A stretch of DNA of 64,000 bases from Aureimonas altamirensis (GCF_001463885.1 NZ_BBWQ01000024.1:122605-186604), one strand, 5' to 3'. Shown: positions 27,551-37,336, counted from the stretch's first letter. Made by a program: numbers and translations. The notes: generated from the sequence alone by a model not told the origin.

Positions 27551-29161
27551 TTGATCAAGACGGCATACGTGCTGACGCGAGACCGGCAAAGGGTGGCCCA
27601 GATCGCGGCGATCGTCACCCGGTTCGGGTTCGGCCATCTGCTGGCCGGCATTCCCATACCCTCGGATGTCGTACCGCGACAGCCGACGCCGGAACGGGCG
27701 CGCGCCGCATTGCAGGAACTGGGTCCGACCTTCGTGAAACTCGGTCAGATCCTGGCCACGCGCGGCGATCTTTTCCCTCCCGAATGGGTGGCTGAATTCG
27801 AGAAGCTGCAGGATGACGCCGCTGTCGTCGACGCCGGCATCATGATCCCGCGTTTGAACGAGGCGTTGGGACAGCCGGCAGACGAGGTCTTCGAATCCTT
27901 CGACGAAAAGCCGATTGCGGCAGCATCGATCGGACAGGTCTACGCCGCCAGACTGCCTGATGGCCGAAACATCGTCCTGAAACTGCGCCGGCCGGGTATC
28001 CGCAAGCAGATGGAAGCGGACCTGCGCATCCTTGCGCATATCGCCGAACTGGCGGAACAGAACCTGCCCGACGTCCGCCGCTATCGGCCGCGCGAGATCG
28101 TTCGCCTGCTTTCCAATGCGCTGCTGGAAGAGCTCGATTTCACGGTCGAGGCACGCAACACCGAAACGCTCGCCGATGCGTTCGCACAGGACCCGAACAT
28201 CGTCGTCCCGGCGATCCACTGGCCCTTCACAAGCGAGAGGCTTCTGGTTCAGGATCGGCTATCCGGTGTACCGGTTTCCGACGCGGCGGCATTGTCCGCA
28301 TCGGGTCTTGACCGTGCTCTGATCGCGCGCCGGGGCGCGGAAGCCTTTTTGAAGGCCGCATTCGACGAGGGCCTTTTCCACGCGGATCCTCATCCAGGCA
28401 ATCTCTTCTGCCTTGCCGGAAACCGTGTCGGCTTCATCGATTTCGGGATGATCGGGCGCCTGTCGTCGACACGCCGTTCCGAAGTCGTGCAATTTATCGG
28501 CGCCGTCATCGCCGGCGATGGCCGGGGCGTGCGGAACGTCATGATCAAATGGGGCGGAACGCCTGAGGACGGGCTCGATGCACTGACGGCGGACGCCGAT
28601 GCATTTGCGATGCGCAACAGCACTCACCCCTTCAATTTTGCCAATGCAATGCGCGACTTTACGGAGCTGGGGCGTCGCCACCGCCTGCCCTTGCCACCGG
28701 ACCTGGCTCTCTTCATCAAGGCGTTGCTGACGGCCGAGGGCAGCTTGCGTCGCCTCGACCCCCAACTCGACGTCATCGCCCTCGCCGGCCCGATCGTTCG
28801 GCGTTCCACCCTGGCGGCGAACAACCCCGAAGCGCTCGCACGCGAAGGGCTGAACCTGCTGCTTGAGCTGCGGGACGTGTCGAAGGAGGCCCCGCACGCC
28901 TTGCGCAGCCTTTTTTCCAGTCTGTCAGAGGGCCGCTTCAAGATGCATGTTCAGGCGCCGCAGATGGACGAGCTGGGCGCCCATGTCGAAAGGGCTGCGA
29001 CGAAACTTGCTGTCGCAGTTGTGGCAGGGGCGCTTGCGCTGGGTCTGGCACCGAAGCTGTTCGACATCGGGCCCAGCATCTGGGGCGTTCCTGCCTTTCT
29101 GGGGCTCGGCATCATGGCTTTTGTGGCGGCATGCCTATGGATCGTCCTCAGGCGCGGCTGA
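27551..29161 (+). CDS. ABC1/UbiB/AarF family protein kinase-like protein
   Basis: A 536-residue atypical kinase/ATPase supporting ubiquinone biosynthesis in family members. The KxGQ signature is TFVKLGQILATRGDLFPPEW, followed by the Ala-rich loop AAASIGQVYAARL, LFHADPHPGN and IDFGMIGRL, and two C-terminal membrane helices. The TTG at 27551 is chosen because AGAGAGG lies five bases upstream; in-frame ATGs at 27509 and 27515 are alternatives. Its last 14 bp overlap the convergent MFS gene. Confidence 0.9.
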   Translation: MIKTAYVLTRDRQRVAQIAAIVTRFGFGHLLAGIPIPSDVVPRQPTPERARAALQELGPTFVKLGQILATRGDLFPPEWVAEFEKLQDDAAVVDAGIMIPRLNEALGQPADEVFESFDEKPIAAASIGQVYAARLPDGRNIVLKLRRPGIRKQMEADLRILAHIAELAEQNLPDVRRYRPREIVRLLSNALLEELDFTVEARNTETLADAFAQDPNIVVPAIHWPFTSERLLVQDRLSGVPVSDAAALSASGLDRALIARRGAEAFLKAAFDEGLFHADPHPGNLFCLAGNRVGFIDFGMIGRLSSTRRSEVVQFIGAVIAGDGRGVRNVMIKWGGTPEDGLDALTADADAFAMRNSTHPFNFANAMRDFTELGRRHRLPLPPDLALFIKALLTAEGSLRRLDPQLDVIALAGPIVRRSTLAANNPEALAREGLNLLLELRDVSKEAPHALRSLFSSLSEGRFKMHVQAPQMDELGAHVERAATKLAVAVVAGALALGLAPKLFDIGPSIWGVPAFLGLGIMAFVAACLWIVLRRG

Positions 29162-30305
29162 CGCTGCCGCTTCGCTGCACGATCGCCAGCGCGACAAGGG
29201 TGGCGCCAAGCGCAGCCCAGGGCGTTACCAGCAACCCCGGCCCGGCGACGAGAATGCCGCCGACAAAGGAGGCCGCCGCGATCCCGAGATTGAATGCCGC
29301 GATATTGAAGCCGGAGGCCGTACCCACCGCGTCCGGCGCTTCGGCTTTTGCCGTGGCAACCACACCGGCCTGCACGATGGGGGAGATCGCAAAAGCGAAG
29401 ACGCCCCAGGCAAACAGGTTGGCAAACATGGCAGCGGCGTGACTTGCGGTGAGCGGCAATGCCGCAAGCGAAAGCGCCAGACCGACAAGCACGACCTGCA
29501 GGGCGCGCCGTGTGCCCAATGTGTCGGCCAGCCGGCCGCCGAGGAGATTACCGATCACGGTGGCAACGCCGAAGAGCATCAGCGACAGACTGACCGTCGC
29601 CTCGCTGACACCCGTCACCTCCGTCATCAGCGGCGAGAGATAGGTGAAGACGACGAAGGGCCCACCGAAGCCGAACACCGTTACGAGATACATTGCCAGC
29701 AGCCGGGGCTTGGTAAGCAGCGTTAGCTGCGACAGGAAGCCGGCGGGTGGTGTGTGCGGAATCGTCTTCGGCAGCAGTGTCACGAGACCGGCGACGCTGA
29801 TTGCACCCAGCAGCGCCACGGCCAGGAAGGGCGCGCGCCAGCCGAAATGCTGCCCGACGAAAGAGCCGAACGGCACACCCACGACCATGGCGACGGTGAG
29901 GCCCGCGAACATCAACGACACCGCTTGCGCCGATTTCGACCTGTCGACCAGCGAGGTCGCAACCGTTGCGCCGATGGAAAAGAAGACGCCATGGGCAATG
30001 CCGGTGACGATCCGTCCGGCCAGCAGCACCGCATAGCCCGGCGCGAAAGCGGCGATCAGATTGCCGATGGTGAAGATCACCATCAGGCCGATGGCCAGTT
30101 GCCGGCGCGGCAGCCTGCCGGTCAGCGCCGTGACGGTGGGCGCACCCAGCGTGATCGACAGCGCATAAAGGCTGACCAGCAGCCCCGCCGTGGGAATGGA
30201 AACGGACAGGTCCCGGGCCATTTCCGGAATCAATCCGACGATGACGAATTCGGTGGTGCCGATGGCGAAGGCCGACACCGCCAATGCGAAGAGAGCAAGC
30301 GGCAT
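29148..30305 (-). CDS. MFS transporter, DHA1 / arabinose-efflux-like
   Basis: A 385-residue transporter with about 12 helices. The N-terminal FAIGTTEFVIVGLIPEMARDL and the loop-2 region ALTGRLPRRQ are typical of the YdhP/AraJ/PbuE branch, exporters of sugars, purines or drugs. The ATG at 30305 has an AGGGAGA site; upstream ATGs at 30326/30323 lie within the preceding gene's end. It is probably co-transcribed with the GlcG-like gene. Confidence 0.9.
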   Translation of the reverse strand: MPLALFALAVSAFAIGTTEFVIVGLIPEMARDLSVSIPTAGLLVSLYALSITLGAPTVTALTGRLPRRQLAIGLMVIFTIGNLIAAFAPGYAVLLAGRIVTGIAHGVFFSIGATVATSLVDRSKSAQAVSLMFAGLTVAMVVGVPFGSFVGQHFGWRAPFLAVALLGAISVAGLVTLLPKTIPHTPPAGFLSQLTLLTKPRLLAMYLVTVFGFGGPFVVFTYLSPLMTEVTGVSEATVSLSLMLFGVATVIGNLLGGRLADTLGTRRALQVVLVGLALSLAALPLTASHAAAMFANLFAWGVFAFAISPIVQAGVVATAKAEAPDAVGTASGFNIAAFNLGIAAASFVGGILVAGPGLLVTPWAALGATLVALAIVQRSGSVSRA

Positions 30306-30322
30306 ACCGGTCTCTCCCTGCA

Positions 30323-30721
30323 TCACGCCAGAAGCGACGCGGCTGCCGCCTGGGCGATGGCCTCGTCCGCTTCCACGGTTGCGCCGGCAACGCCGATAGC
30401 GCCGATCACCATGCCGGCCTTGTCGCGCAGCACGACGCCGCCGCCGAAACTGATAAGCCCGCCATTGGTGTTCTCGAGGGTGTAGATCGCTCCGCCCGGC
30501 TGGGCGGCCTGTCCAAGCTGGAGGCTGTCGGTCTGGAACAGCGCCGCGGTGCGCGCCTTTTTTCGGCTGACGTCGATCGGGCCTAGATTTGCACCGTCCA
30601 GCCGCGCGAACGCAACGGGATAGGCGGCCGTGTCGAGCACCCAGATTGCGACGGCAAAGCCGTCTCTTGCGGCTTCTGCCCTGGCGACGGCGATAAGCGA
30701 TTCTGCGGTGGCGATGTCCAT
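30323..30721 (-). CDS. GlcG/HbpS family heme-degrading domain protein
   Basis: A 132-residue protein of the GlcG/HbpS fold: VLDTAAYPVAFARLDGA, SRKKARTAALF, then GGGVVLRD and GAIGVAGATVEADEAIA. These proteins bind heme or small organics and often accompany glycolate or diol metabolism. It sits between the IclR gene and the MFS transporter, suggesting a three-gene unit under IclR control. Confidence 0.87.
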   Translation of the reverse strand: MDIATAESLIAVARAEAARDGFAVAIWVLDTAAYPVAFARLDGANLGPIDVSRKKARTAALFQTDSLQLGQAAQPGGAIYTLENTNGGLISFGGGVVLRDKAGMVIGAIGVAGATVEADEAIAQAAAASLLA

Positions 30722-30834
30722 GTCTGCTTCCTCGAACGGAATTTCAGGGAAGCACGAACACTATCCACGGACGGCTGAAACGGAACAAGAGATTTTTGGA
30801 AACGCCGGATCTTCAGCAATGCTGAACACGAGCG

Positions 30835-31584
30835 TCACCGAACCTTTTCGGCCTCCTTCATCATCATCCAGGCGATGTCGGTAAGCTGGCGGCGCGGCAG
30901 GCGGGCGGATGGACCGCTGAGACCGATTGCGGCACGCACCTCGCCACCCTCGCGCCAGGGCACGGCAACACAATGCAGACCCGGTTGATAGGTTTCGAGA
31001 TCGAGCGCGAAGCCGACCCGCTCGACCGTCTCGATCTTCGACAGGATGTCCGGCCCCAGCGCGTCGGCCCGCGTGGCGAGCACGCGCTTGCCGAGACCCG
31101 GCATGAAGGCAAGAAAGACCAGGCCGATGGCCGAACCTTCCAGACGTTCGCGTTGGCCGATGCGGCAGGTGGTGCGCAAGGTCTGGCCGGATTCGATCGT
31201 GTCGAGATAATAGGTCTCGTCACCGCTCGGCACGGCCAGATAAACCGTCTCGCCCGTCTTCCGCGCGATCGCCTCCAGCGCCGGCAGAAGCCGGATGCGA
31301 AGCGCGCTGTCGTCGCCGGCAATGCGGGCGAGGTTCAGGATACGCCCTCCCAGATGGTAGCGCGTGTCGCCGGCACGCCGCCGGACATAGCCCAGCGCGT
31401 CTAGCGTCTTCAGGATGTTGTGTGCCGTCGTCTTGCCGAGCCCCGTCCGCTCGGCGATCTGTTTGAGCGACGTCGCTCCGCCCTCGCGGGCGATGATTTC
31501 CAGAATGGCGACAGCGCGTTCGATGGACTGGATCGGGCGCGTTCTACCCGGCGAACTCTCTACATCGACATCAACTTCGTGCAT
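30835..31584 (-). CDS. IclR-family transcriptional regulator
   Basis: A 249-residue regulator. The N-terminal winged helix (IAREGGATSLKQIAERTGLG, then KTTAHNILKTL) precedes an IclR effector domain with ESGQTLRTTCRIGQR. It is 113 bp upstream of and co-directional with the GlcG-like gene and MFS transporter, its probable targets. The 244 bp between it and the antiporter gene hold no feature that could be identified. Confidence 0.93.
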   Translation of the reverse strand: MHEVDVDVESSPGRTRPIQSIERAVAILEIIAREGGATSLKQIAERTGLGKTTAHNILKTLDALGYVRRRAGDTRYHLGGRILNLARIAGDDSALRIRLLPALEAIARKTGETVYLAVPSGDETYYLDTIESGQTLRTTCRIGQRERLEGSAIGLVFLAFMPGLGKRVLATRADALGPDILSKIETVERVGFALDLETYQPGLHCVAVPWREGGEVRAAIGLSGPSARLPRRQLTDIAWMMMKEAEKVR

Positions 31585-31828
31585 GGCAGACGATACCGTA
31601 TTTCGCGTTGGTTGAAATCGAGATAAGCAGCTTTCTCCGCTCCATGCGCGATGATCGCGATACGCGGCGGCGGCGGGGAAGCGTTCCTCTTTCCGCGACA
31701 GAGTTTTCCCCTTGTCATGACTACTCGTAACCGGCCGGCAACGGTACCCCGTCGGTCGAGCGGCGGTCAGCCATGGTTCGATACGTTCCGCTGACGGCTC
31801 TGGAGCAAGAGACCGGAGATTCGATTAC

Positions 31829-33607
31829 ATGGCTGAAGCGACCTTGGTGCAGACGATCGGACCGGCGATCGTCCTGATGGGGGCGGCCGTGGTTGCCGTG
31901 CCGCTGTTTCGGCGCCTGGGGCTTGGCTCCGTTCTCGGCTATTTCACAGCCGGCGTTCTGGTTGGGCCGTCCGTGTTCGGCCTCTTCAGCGATGCCTCGT
32001 CCATCCTGCATTTTTCCGAGCTTGGCGTTGTGATGTTCCTGTTCGTCATCGGCCTGGAACTCAGACCTCAGAAGCTATGGGCCATGCGCGGCCAGATCTT
32101 CGGGCTTGGCGCGATGCAGGTCGTGTCGGCGACGCTGGCCTTGTCCTTGGCGGGCATGCTGGTCTTCGGGCTGTCGGCCACGGTGGCCTTCGTTGCAGGC
32201 GCTGGCTTCGTGCTGTCGTCGACGGCGGTCATCATGTCGGTGCTGCAGGATCGCGGAGAGATTTCCAGCCCGGAGGGACAGAAATCCGTCTCGATCCTTC
32301 TGTTCGAAGATTTGATGATCGTTCCGCTGCTGGCGATCATCGCGGTGCTGTCACCCCTGTCGCAAGGACAGTCGGGATGGGCTGACGTTCTTCTGGCGCT
32401 CGGCGCACTTCTGGCTCTTCTTGGCGTATCGAAATGGGCGCTCAACCCGTTCTTTGCGCTGCTGGCGCGGGCAAGGACCCGCGAGGTCATGACGGCGGGT
32501 GCGCTGCTGGTCGTGCTGGGTGCTTCATTGCTTATGGCCGCCGCCGGGCTGTCCATGGCGATGGGCGCCTTCCTGGCCGGCGTGATGCTGTCGAGCTCCA
32601 GTTATCGGCACCAGCTCGAAGGCGATGTCGAGCCGTTCCGAGGGCTGCTGATGGGCCTGTTCTTCATGGCCGTCGGCATGTCTCTCGATCTTGCCGTCGT
32701 CGCGGACGAATGGGGACTGCTGCTTGCCATGCTCGCCGTATTCACGGTGGCCAAGGGCATCGCCGTCTACGCCGTCGCCCGCCTGTTCGGCGGCTCGAAC
32801 CACCAGGCGCTGCACCGTACCTCGATGTTCCTGCAGGGCGGCGAATTCGCGTTCGTCCTCTACGCCGCCGCAACGGCCGGCGGCGTGATCGAAGCGCGCG
32901 ACAATGCGCTGTTCACCACCGTCGTGATTTTCTCGATGGCGCTGACGCCCATCCTGATGATTGTGGCGGACAGGCTGCTGCGCAGCGAGGCCTCCATGGA
33001 TGGCGTCGAGGCAGCGCGCGACCTGAGCGGACGGGTGCTGATGATCGGCTTCGGGCGGTTCGGCCAGATCGCCTCGCAACTGCTGCTGTCGAAGGGCGTC
33101 AGCCTATCCGTCATCGACATGAACCCCGACCGCATCCGGGAAGCGGCACTGTTCGGCTTCAAGGTGTTTTTCGGCGACGGCACCCGCCTCGACACGCTGC
33201 ACCATTCCGGCGCCGGTTCGGCCGACGCGTTGCTGATCTGTATCGACGACCGAAAGGCCGCCCTGCAGATCGTGGAACTGGCGCGGCACGCATTTCCCCA
33301 GGCGAAAATACTTGTGCGAAGCTACGATCGTGGCCACGCTGTGGAGTTGATCCGCGCCGGTGTCGACTACCAGATCCGCGAGACCGTCGAATCCGCTTAC
33401 AGGATGGGTGCGGAAGGCCTGCGTGCGCTTGGGCATGCCGAGCTGGACGCCGAAGAAGCGGAAGAGGACGTGCGTCGGCGCGACGAGAAGCGGCTGTCCG
33501 AGCAGGTACAGGGCGATGCCATGTCGGGTGCCGACCACCTGCATGTCCGGCCTGTTCCCGAGCCGCTGAGCGGCAAAGCGGCGACAGGGCCAAGGGGTGT
33601 GACATGA
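31829..33607 (+). CDS. CPA2 family monovalent cation:proton antiporter (KefB/KefC-like) with TrkA-N domain
   Basis: A 592-residue protein: an N-terminal Na+/H+-exchanger domain with about 12 helices (GLGSVLGYFTAGVLVGPSVFG; FEDLMIVPLLAI with the transport Asp), then a cytosolic NAD-binding RCK domain from GRVLMIGFGRFGQIASQLL. It probably effluxes K+ or Na+ in exchange for protons. The stop overlaps the next start by 4 bp, an unusual pairing with an amino-acid enzyme. Confidence 0.93.
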   Translation: MAEATLVQTIGPAIVLMGAAVVAVPLFRRLGLGSVLGYFTAGVLVGPSVFGLFSDASSILHFSELGVVMFLFVIGLELRPQKLWAMRGQIFGLGAMQVVSATLALSLAGMLVFGLSATVAFVAGAGFVLSSTAVIMSVLQDRGEISSPEGQKSVSILLFEDLMIVPLLAIIAVLSPLSQGQSGWADVLLALGALLALLGVSKWALNPFFALLARARTREVMTAGALLVVLGASLLMAAAGLSMAMGAFLAGVMLSSSSYRHQLEGDVEPFRGLLMGLFFMAVGMSLDLAVVADEWGLLLAMLAVFTVAKGIAVYAVARLFGGSNHQALHRTSMFLQGGEFAFVLYAAATAGGVIEARDNALFTTVVIFSMALTPILMIVADRLLRSEASMDGVEAARDLSGRVLMIGFGRFGQIASQLLLSKGVSLSVIDMNPDRIREAALFGFKVFFGDGTRLDTLHHSGAGSADALLICIDDRKAALQIVELARHAFPQAKILVRSYDRGHAVELIRAGVDYQIRETVESAYRMGAEGLRALGHAELDAEEAEEDVRRRDEKRLSEQVQGDAMSGADHLHVRPVPEPLSGKAATGPRGVT

Positions 33608-34632
33608 AAAGCTTCAAGGTTGCGATTGCCGGTTTCGGTGGTGTGGGACGGGCAACGGCGAGCCTGCTTTTGTCCCGGCATGCACGTTACCGCGACGTCT
33701 ATGGTGTCGACCTGCGGCTGGTGGCCGTCTGCGGATCGCGGTCCGGAGCGGCAGATGCGGACGGGTTGGACGCGGCGCAATTGATTGAGCTGAAGGATGG
33801 CCTGTCGGGCCCGGCCTTCATCGATGCGAGCGGCGCCGATATCCTGATCGAGGCGGGACCGAGCGATTTCCGCACCGGCGGCCCGGGACTCCTGTACTTG
33901 CGCTCATCGCTGTCGGCCGGCCGCGACACGATCGTGATTTCAAAAGGCGCGCTCGTCCATAGCGGGCGGGAACTGCGGATGATTGCCGAAGGCTCCGGCG
34001 CCCTCTTGAAGCTCAGCGGTGCCGCCGCCGCAGCCCTGCCGACGATCGATCTGATCGACCATAGCCTCAAGGGCTGCGAGGTGCTGCAGGTCGAGGGTAT
34101 CCTCAACGCCACCACCAATTACCTGCTCGATGCGATGACGACGCGCGGGATTGGCTTCGACGAGGCGTTGTTGGAGGCCCAACGCGGCGGTTTCGCCGAG
34201 GCCGATCCGCGCAACGACACGGAAGGCTGGGACACGGCCTGCAAGCTGCTGATTCTTGCCAATTTTGGCCTCGGCGCCGATCTGGCGATGGACGATCTGA
34301 CGGTCGAGGGTATCCAGACCGTCTCGGCCGAACGGATCGCGGCCTGGCGCGAGCAAGGGCTTGTTCCGAAACTTATCGGCAGTCTGACGCGGCAGGACGG
34401 CGCCATCCACGCCGCGGTCGGCATCAAAACCTATCCGCTTGCCGATCCCTTCGCCAACATCCGCGGCAAGGACAAGGCGATCCGCATCACGACCGATGCG
34501 ATGGGCGAGGTCATGGCCATCGCATCCGGCAGGGAGCCGCTGGCCACCGCCGCGGCGGCGCTGAAGGATCTGGAGCATATTCTGGCGATACGGACCGGCC
34601 AACGGGCGGCCCCTATCCGGCGCGACCCGTGA
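33604..34632 (+). CDS. Homoserine dehydrogenase-like protein, short form without ACT domain
   Basis: A 342-residue protein. The N-terminal Rossmann motif is VAIAGFGGVGRATASLLL; the catalytic domain shows GILNATTNYLLDAM and GFAEADPRNDTEGWDTACK, which match homoserine dehydrogenase. It ends without the C-terminal ACT regulatory domain of full-length enzymes. A canonical hom gene may exist elsewhere. It overlaps the antiporter stop (ATGA at 33604); the longer frame upstream is spurious. Confidence 0.83.
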   Translation: MKSFKVAIAGFGGVGRATASLLLSRHARYRDVYGVDLRLVAVCGSRSGAADADGLDAAQLIELKDGLSGPAFIDASGADILIEAGPSDFRTGGPGLLYLRSSLSAGRDTIVISKGALVHSGRELRMIAEGSGALLKLSGAAAAALPTIDLIDHSLKGCEVLQVEGILNATTNYLLDAMTTRGIGFDEALLEAQRGGFAEADPRNDTEGWDTACKLLILANFGLGADLAMDDLTVEGIQTVSAERIAAWREQGLVPKLIGSLTRQDGAIHAAVGIKTYPLADPFANIRGKDKAIRITTDAMGEVMAIASGREPLATAAAALKDLEHILAIRTGQRAAPIRRDP

Positions 34633-34650
34633 TGGCGCGACCCGTGATGG
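34621..34650 (+). repeat. Two tandem copies of a 15-bp unit
   Basis: CGCGACCCGTGATGG occurs twice in succession (34621-34635, 34636-34650). The homoserine dehydrogenase stop lies inside the first copy, so the duplication looks like a recent slippage event in the 3' end. Confidence 0.9.
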
Positions 34651-34681
34651 CGGGACATATCCGGGTGCAGAGGAGAAGCAG

Positions 34682-35638
34682 ATGAAGGCTGCAGTTTACG
34701 ACAAGCCAGGGCCTCCGGACGTGCTGAGATATGCCGATGTCCCGGACCCGGTCTGTGGGCCGGAGGATGTGCTGATTGCCGTCGAGGCGATTTCGATCGA
34801 GGGCGGCGACCTCATCAACCGGCGCTCTACGCCGCAGCAATCCCCATGGATCGTCGGTTACGCCGCTGCCGGCACCATCGTCGCGATCGGCGAGGCAGTC
34901 AGCGACCGGGCTGTCGGTCAGAAGGTGACGGCGTTCAGCATGTCAGGATCGCATGCCGAACTGTGGGCCGTGCCTGCTTCGCGCACATGGCCGATCCCGC
35001 AGGATCTCGACGTGATACGCGCCGCGGCACTGCCGATCGCGTTCGGAACGGCCCGGCACTGCATCGTTACCAAAGGCAGGCTGAACAGCGGTGAGACGGT
35101 CCTGATCCAGGGTGCAGCCGGCGGTGTCGGTCTGGCGGCGGTTCAAATTGCGCGTCAGGCCGGGGCGAACGTCATCGCGGTTGCCAGCGGCAGCGAGCGG
35201 CAGGCCCGTCTGGTTGCCCTTGGCGCAACCCATGTCATCGATCGACTTCGGCACGATGTCGTCGAACAGGTGCGTCGGCTGACCGATGGCCGGGGCGCCG
35301 ATCTGGTGGTCGATCCCGTCGGATCGACCTTGCAAACATCTCTTGACGCGCTTGCCCCCGAAGGACGGCTCGTTTTCGTCGGAAACGCCGGCGGTGGTGG
35401 CCTGGATGTCGATCTTTGGTCGCCCATGCAGAACAACCAGACGCTCCACGGTGTCTTCATGGGGTCTCTCTTCGAACGGCCGGACGTGCATCGGACGGTC
35501 GACGAACTTCTGGAGGCTGCGGCGCAAAGGCGACTGGATGTGGTGGTCGATCGTGTCTTCCCCCTGCGGGACGCATCGAAGGCCCATGATCATGCAGAAA
35601 CGGCAAAGCCCTTCGGCCGGGTCATGATGACGCCCTGA
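34682..35638 (+). CDS. Zinc-independent quinone oxidoreductase (MDR superfamily)
   Basis: A 318-residue NADPH-dependent reductase. The N-terminal GroES-like domain is followed by the nucleotide-binding motif IQGAAGGVGLAAVQIA; no structural or catalytic zinc ligands are seen. Substrates in the family are quinones and enones. It is convergent with the LysR gene on its right and overlaps it by 17 bp. Confidence 0.9.
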   Translation: MKAAVYDKPGPPDVLRYADVPDPVCGPEDVLIAVEAISIEGGDLINRRSTPQQSPWIVGYAAAGTIVAIGEAVSDRAVGQKVTAFSMSGSHAELWAVPASRTWPIPQDLDVIRAAALPIAFGTARHCIVTKGRLNSGETVLIQGAAGGVGLAAVQIARQAGANVIAVASGSERQARLVALGATHVIDRLRHDVVEQVRRLTDGRGADLVVDPVGSTLQTSLDALAPEGRLVFVGNAGGGGLDVDLWSPMQNNQTLHGVFMGSLFERPDVHRTVDELLEAAAQRRLDVVVDRVFPLRDASKAHDHAETAKPFGRVMMTP

Positions 35639-36515
35639 CGCCGACGCCGCTGCGTTCGAAACACGCAATCAACATGTCGGTGAGAACGCGCACCTTCCTT
35701 GCAGGATGCTGCCCGGGCGGCCGAACGACGTAGATGCCTGCCGGCGGCGGCGGATGACGTGTCATGACGGTCACCAGTGCGCCGGACGCCAGATAGTCCT
35801 TGATCAGGTCGTCGGGGAGCGCGGCGATACCCAATCCCGCGACAGCGGCGACAACGAGAGCCGCCCCGTTATCGGCTTTGAAGCGGCCCTGTGGCCGGAC
35901 GGTGCGCATCGTGTCGCCATCCATCACCTGCCAGGTTTCCATTCCCTGCATCAGCGCCTGATGCGTCACGAGGTCTTCCGGCGTTTCCGGGGCGCCGTGG
36001 GCTTCGACATAGGCAGGGCTTGCGACGAACTTCCCGTAGAGCGGCCCGACGCGTTTCGTCATCAGGTTCGAATCCCGCAGCGTGCCGACGCGGATCGCGC
36101 AATCGAACCCCTCTGCTATCAGGTCCACAAAGCGGTCGCTGTAGCTGGTTTGAATCTGCAACTGCGGATGGCGCAACGCCATGTCTGCGAACACGGCTGC
36201 AAAATGGGTTGGACCGAACGTAAGGGGCGCGGCCACCCTCAGACGCCCGCTCAGGTCTCCAGTTGGCAGAATGGCATCTCTTGCGGCGTCGATTTCTGCA
36301 CTGGCCCTGGCCGCATGATCCCGAAAGGTGGCGCCTGCCTCCGTCAGGGATGCTCCGCGGGTAGACCGTGCAAGCAGTTGCACGCCAAGCTCCGCCTCCA
36401 GCCGCGCAAGCCGCCGGCTGACCATCGATTTGGAAATGCCCAGCCGAAGGGCGGCGGAGGTGATGCCGCCCGCATCGGCGACTTCCACAAAGGTCCGCAG
36501 ATCGTCGATGTCCAT
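35622..36515 (-). CDS. LysR-family transcriptional regulator
   Basis: A 297-residue LysR protein starting MDIDDLRTFVEVADAGGITS with helix-turn-helix ALRLGISKSMVSRRL. It closely resembles the LysR at 26501-27394 along its whole length, so the two arose by duplication. It is divergent from the isochorismatase-like gene at 36674, its likely target, and overlaps the convergent oxidoreductase by 17 bp. Confidence 0.93.
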   Translation of the reverse strand: MDIDDLRTFVEVADAGGITSAALRLGISKSMVSRRLARLEAELGVQLLARSTRGASLTEAGATFRDHAARASAEIDAARDAILPTGDLSGRLRVAAPLTFGPTHFAAVFADMALRHPQLQIQTSYSDRFVDLIAEGFDCAIRVGTLRDSNLMTKRVGPLYGKFVASPAYVEAHGAPETPEDLVTHQALMQGMETWQVMDGDTMRTVRPQGRFKADNGAALVVAAVAGLGIAALPDDLIKDYLASGALVTVMTRHPPPPAGIYVVRPPGQHPARKVRVLTDMLIACFERSGVGVRASS

Positions 36516-36673
36516 CCTGCGTTCCCGGTTCCGCTACAGTGTTCCGCGCAACCGCTGACTACCGCATCGAAAACGGGAATGACAGGGTTCTCGGGCTGAC
36601 ACCGCTATAGGAAGGACGCTCCGTGCCTCCAGCCGTGCGCGTGTCGATCACCCCGGAACCCTAGGAATTGTAT

Positions 36674-37336
36674 ATGACCTTCCGCAACGGCCTCGATTCA
36701 CTTCTTCGTCCCGAAGATTCGGTCCTCGTCATGATCGACCACCAGCCCTATCAGCTGGCGAACGTTAACAGCCATGATCCTCAAGCCGTGGTGAACAACA
36801 CGACGGCGCTTGCGAAGGCTGCAAAGGTTTTCAACGTCCCCACGATCCTGACCAGCGTGATTGCCGGCCGCGGAGGCCTGCTCTTCAAGCATCTCACCGA
36901 AGTCTTCCCGGGGCAGGAGGTGATCGATCGCACCTTCATCAACACCTGGGAGGATCCGAAGGTGGTGGATGCGGTCAAGGCGACCGGCCGCAAGCAGTTG
37001 ATCATTGCCGGCCTGTGGACGGAGGTCTGCGTCGCGATGCCGGCAATCCAGGCGGCGGGCGAAGGCTGGGATGTGACCGTGATCACCGACGCATCGGGCG
37101 GGACTTCCGTCGAAGCCCATGAGATCGCGATCCAGAGGATGATCGGGGCCGGCGTCAACATGATGACCTGGCTTGCGATCGCTGCCGAATGGCAGCGGGA
37201 TTGGGCGCGCGCGGAGACGGCGGGCGCGCTGACCGACGTAATCGTCGACCATGCCGGCGGCAGCGGCATTGCCTATCTGTGGGAACAGCAGCTTCTGAAC
37301 ACGCCTGTTCAGGCGGCCAGCAAAGCCGGCCTGTAA
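36674..37336 (+). CDS. Isochorismatase-family hydrolase (YcaC-like)
   Basis: A 220-residue cysteine-hydrolase-fold protein. The Asp of VMIDHQPYQ and the Cys of LWTEVCVAMPAIQA match the YcaC-like branch, whose substrates are mostly unknown. The ATG at 36674 is used over an in-frame TTG at 36668; AGGAA lies just upstream. It is divergent from a LysR gene. The following 267 bp up to the EamA gene contain no credible gene. Confidence 0.9.
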   Translation: MTFRNGLDSLLRPEDSVLVMIDHQPYQLANVNSHDPQAVVNNTTALAKAAKVFNVPTILTSVIAGRGGLLFKHLTEVFPGQEVIDRTFINTWEDPKVVDAVKATGRKQLIIAGLWTEVCVAMPAIQAAGEGWDVTVITDASGGTSVEAHEIAIQRMIGAGVNMMTWLAIAAEWQRDWARAETAGALTDVIVDHAGGSGIAYLWEQQLLNTPVQAASKAGL

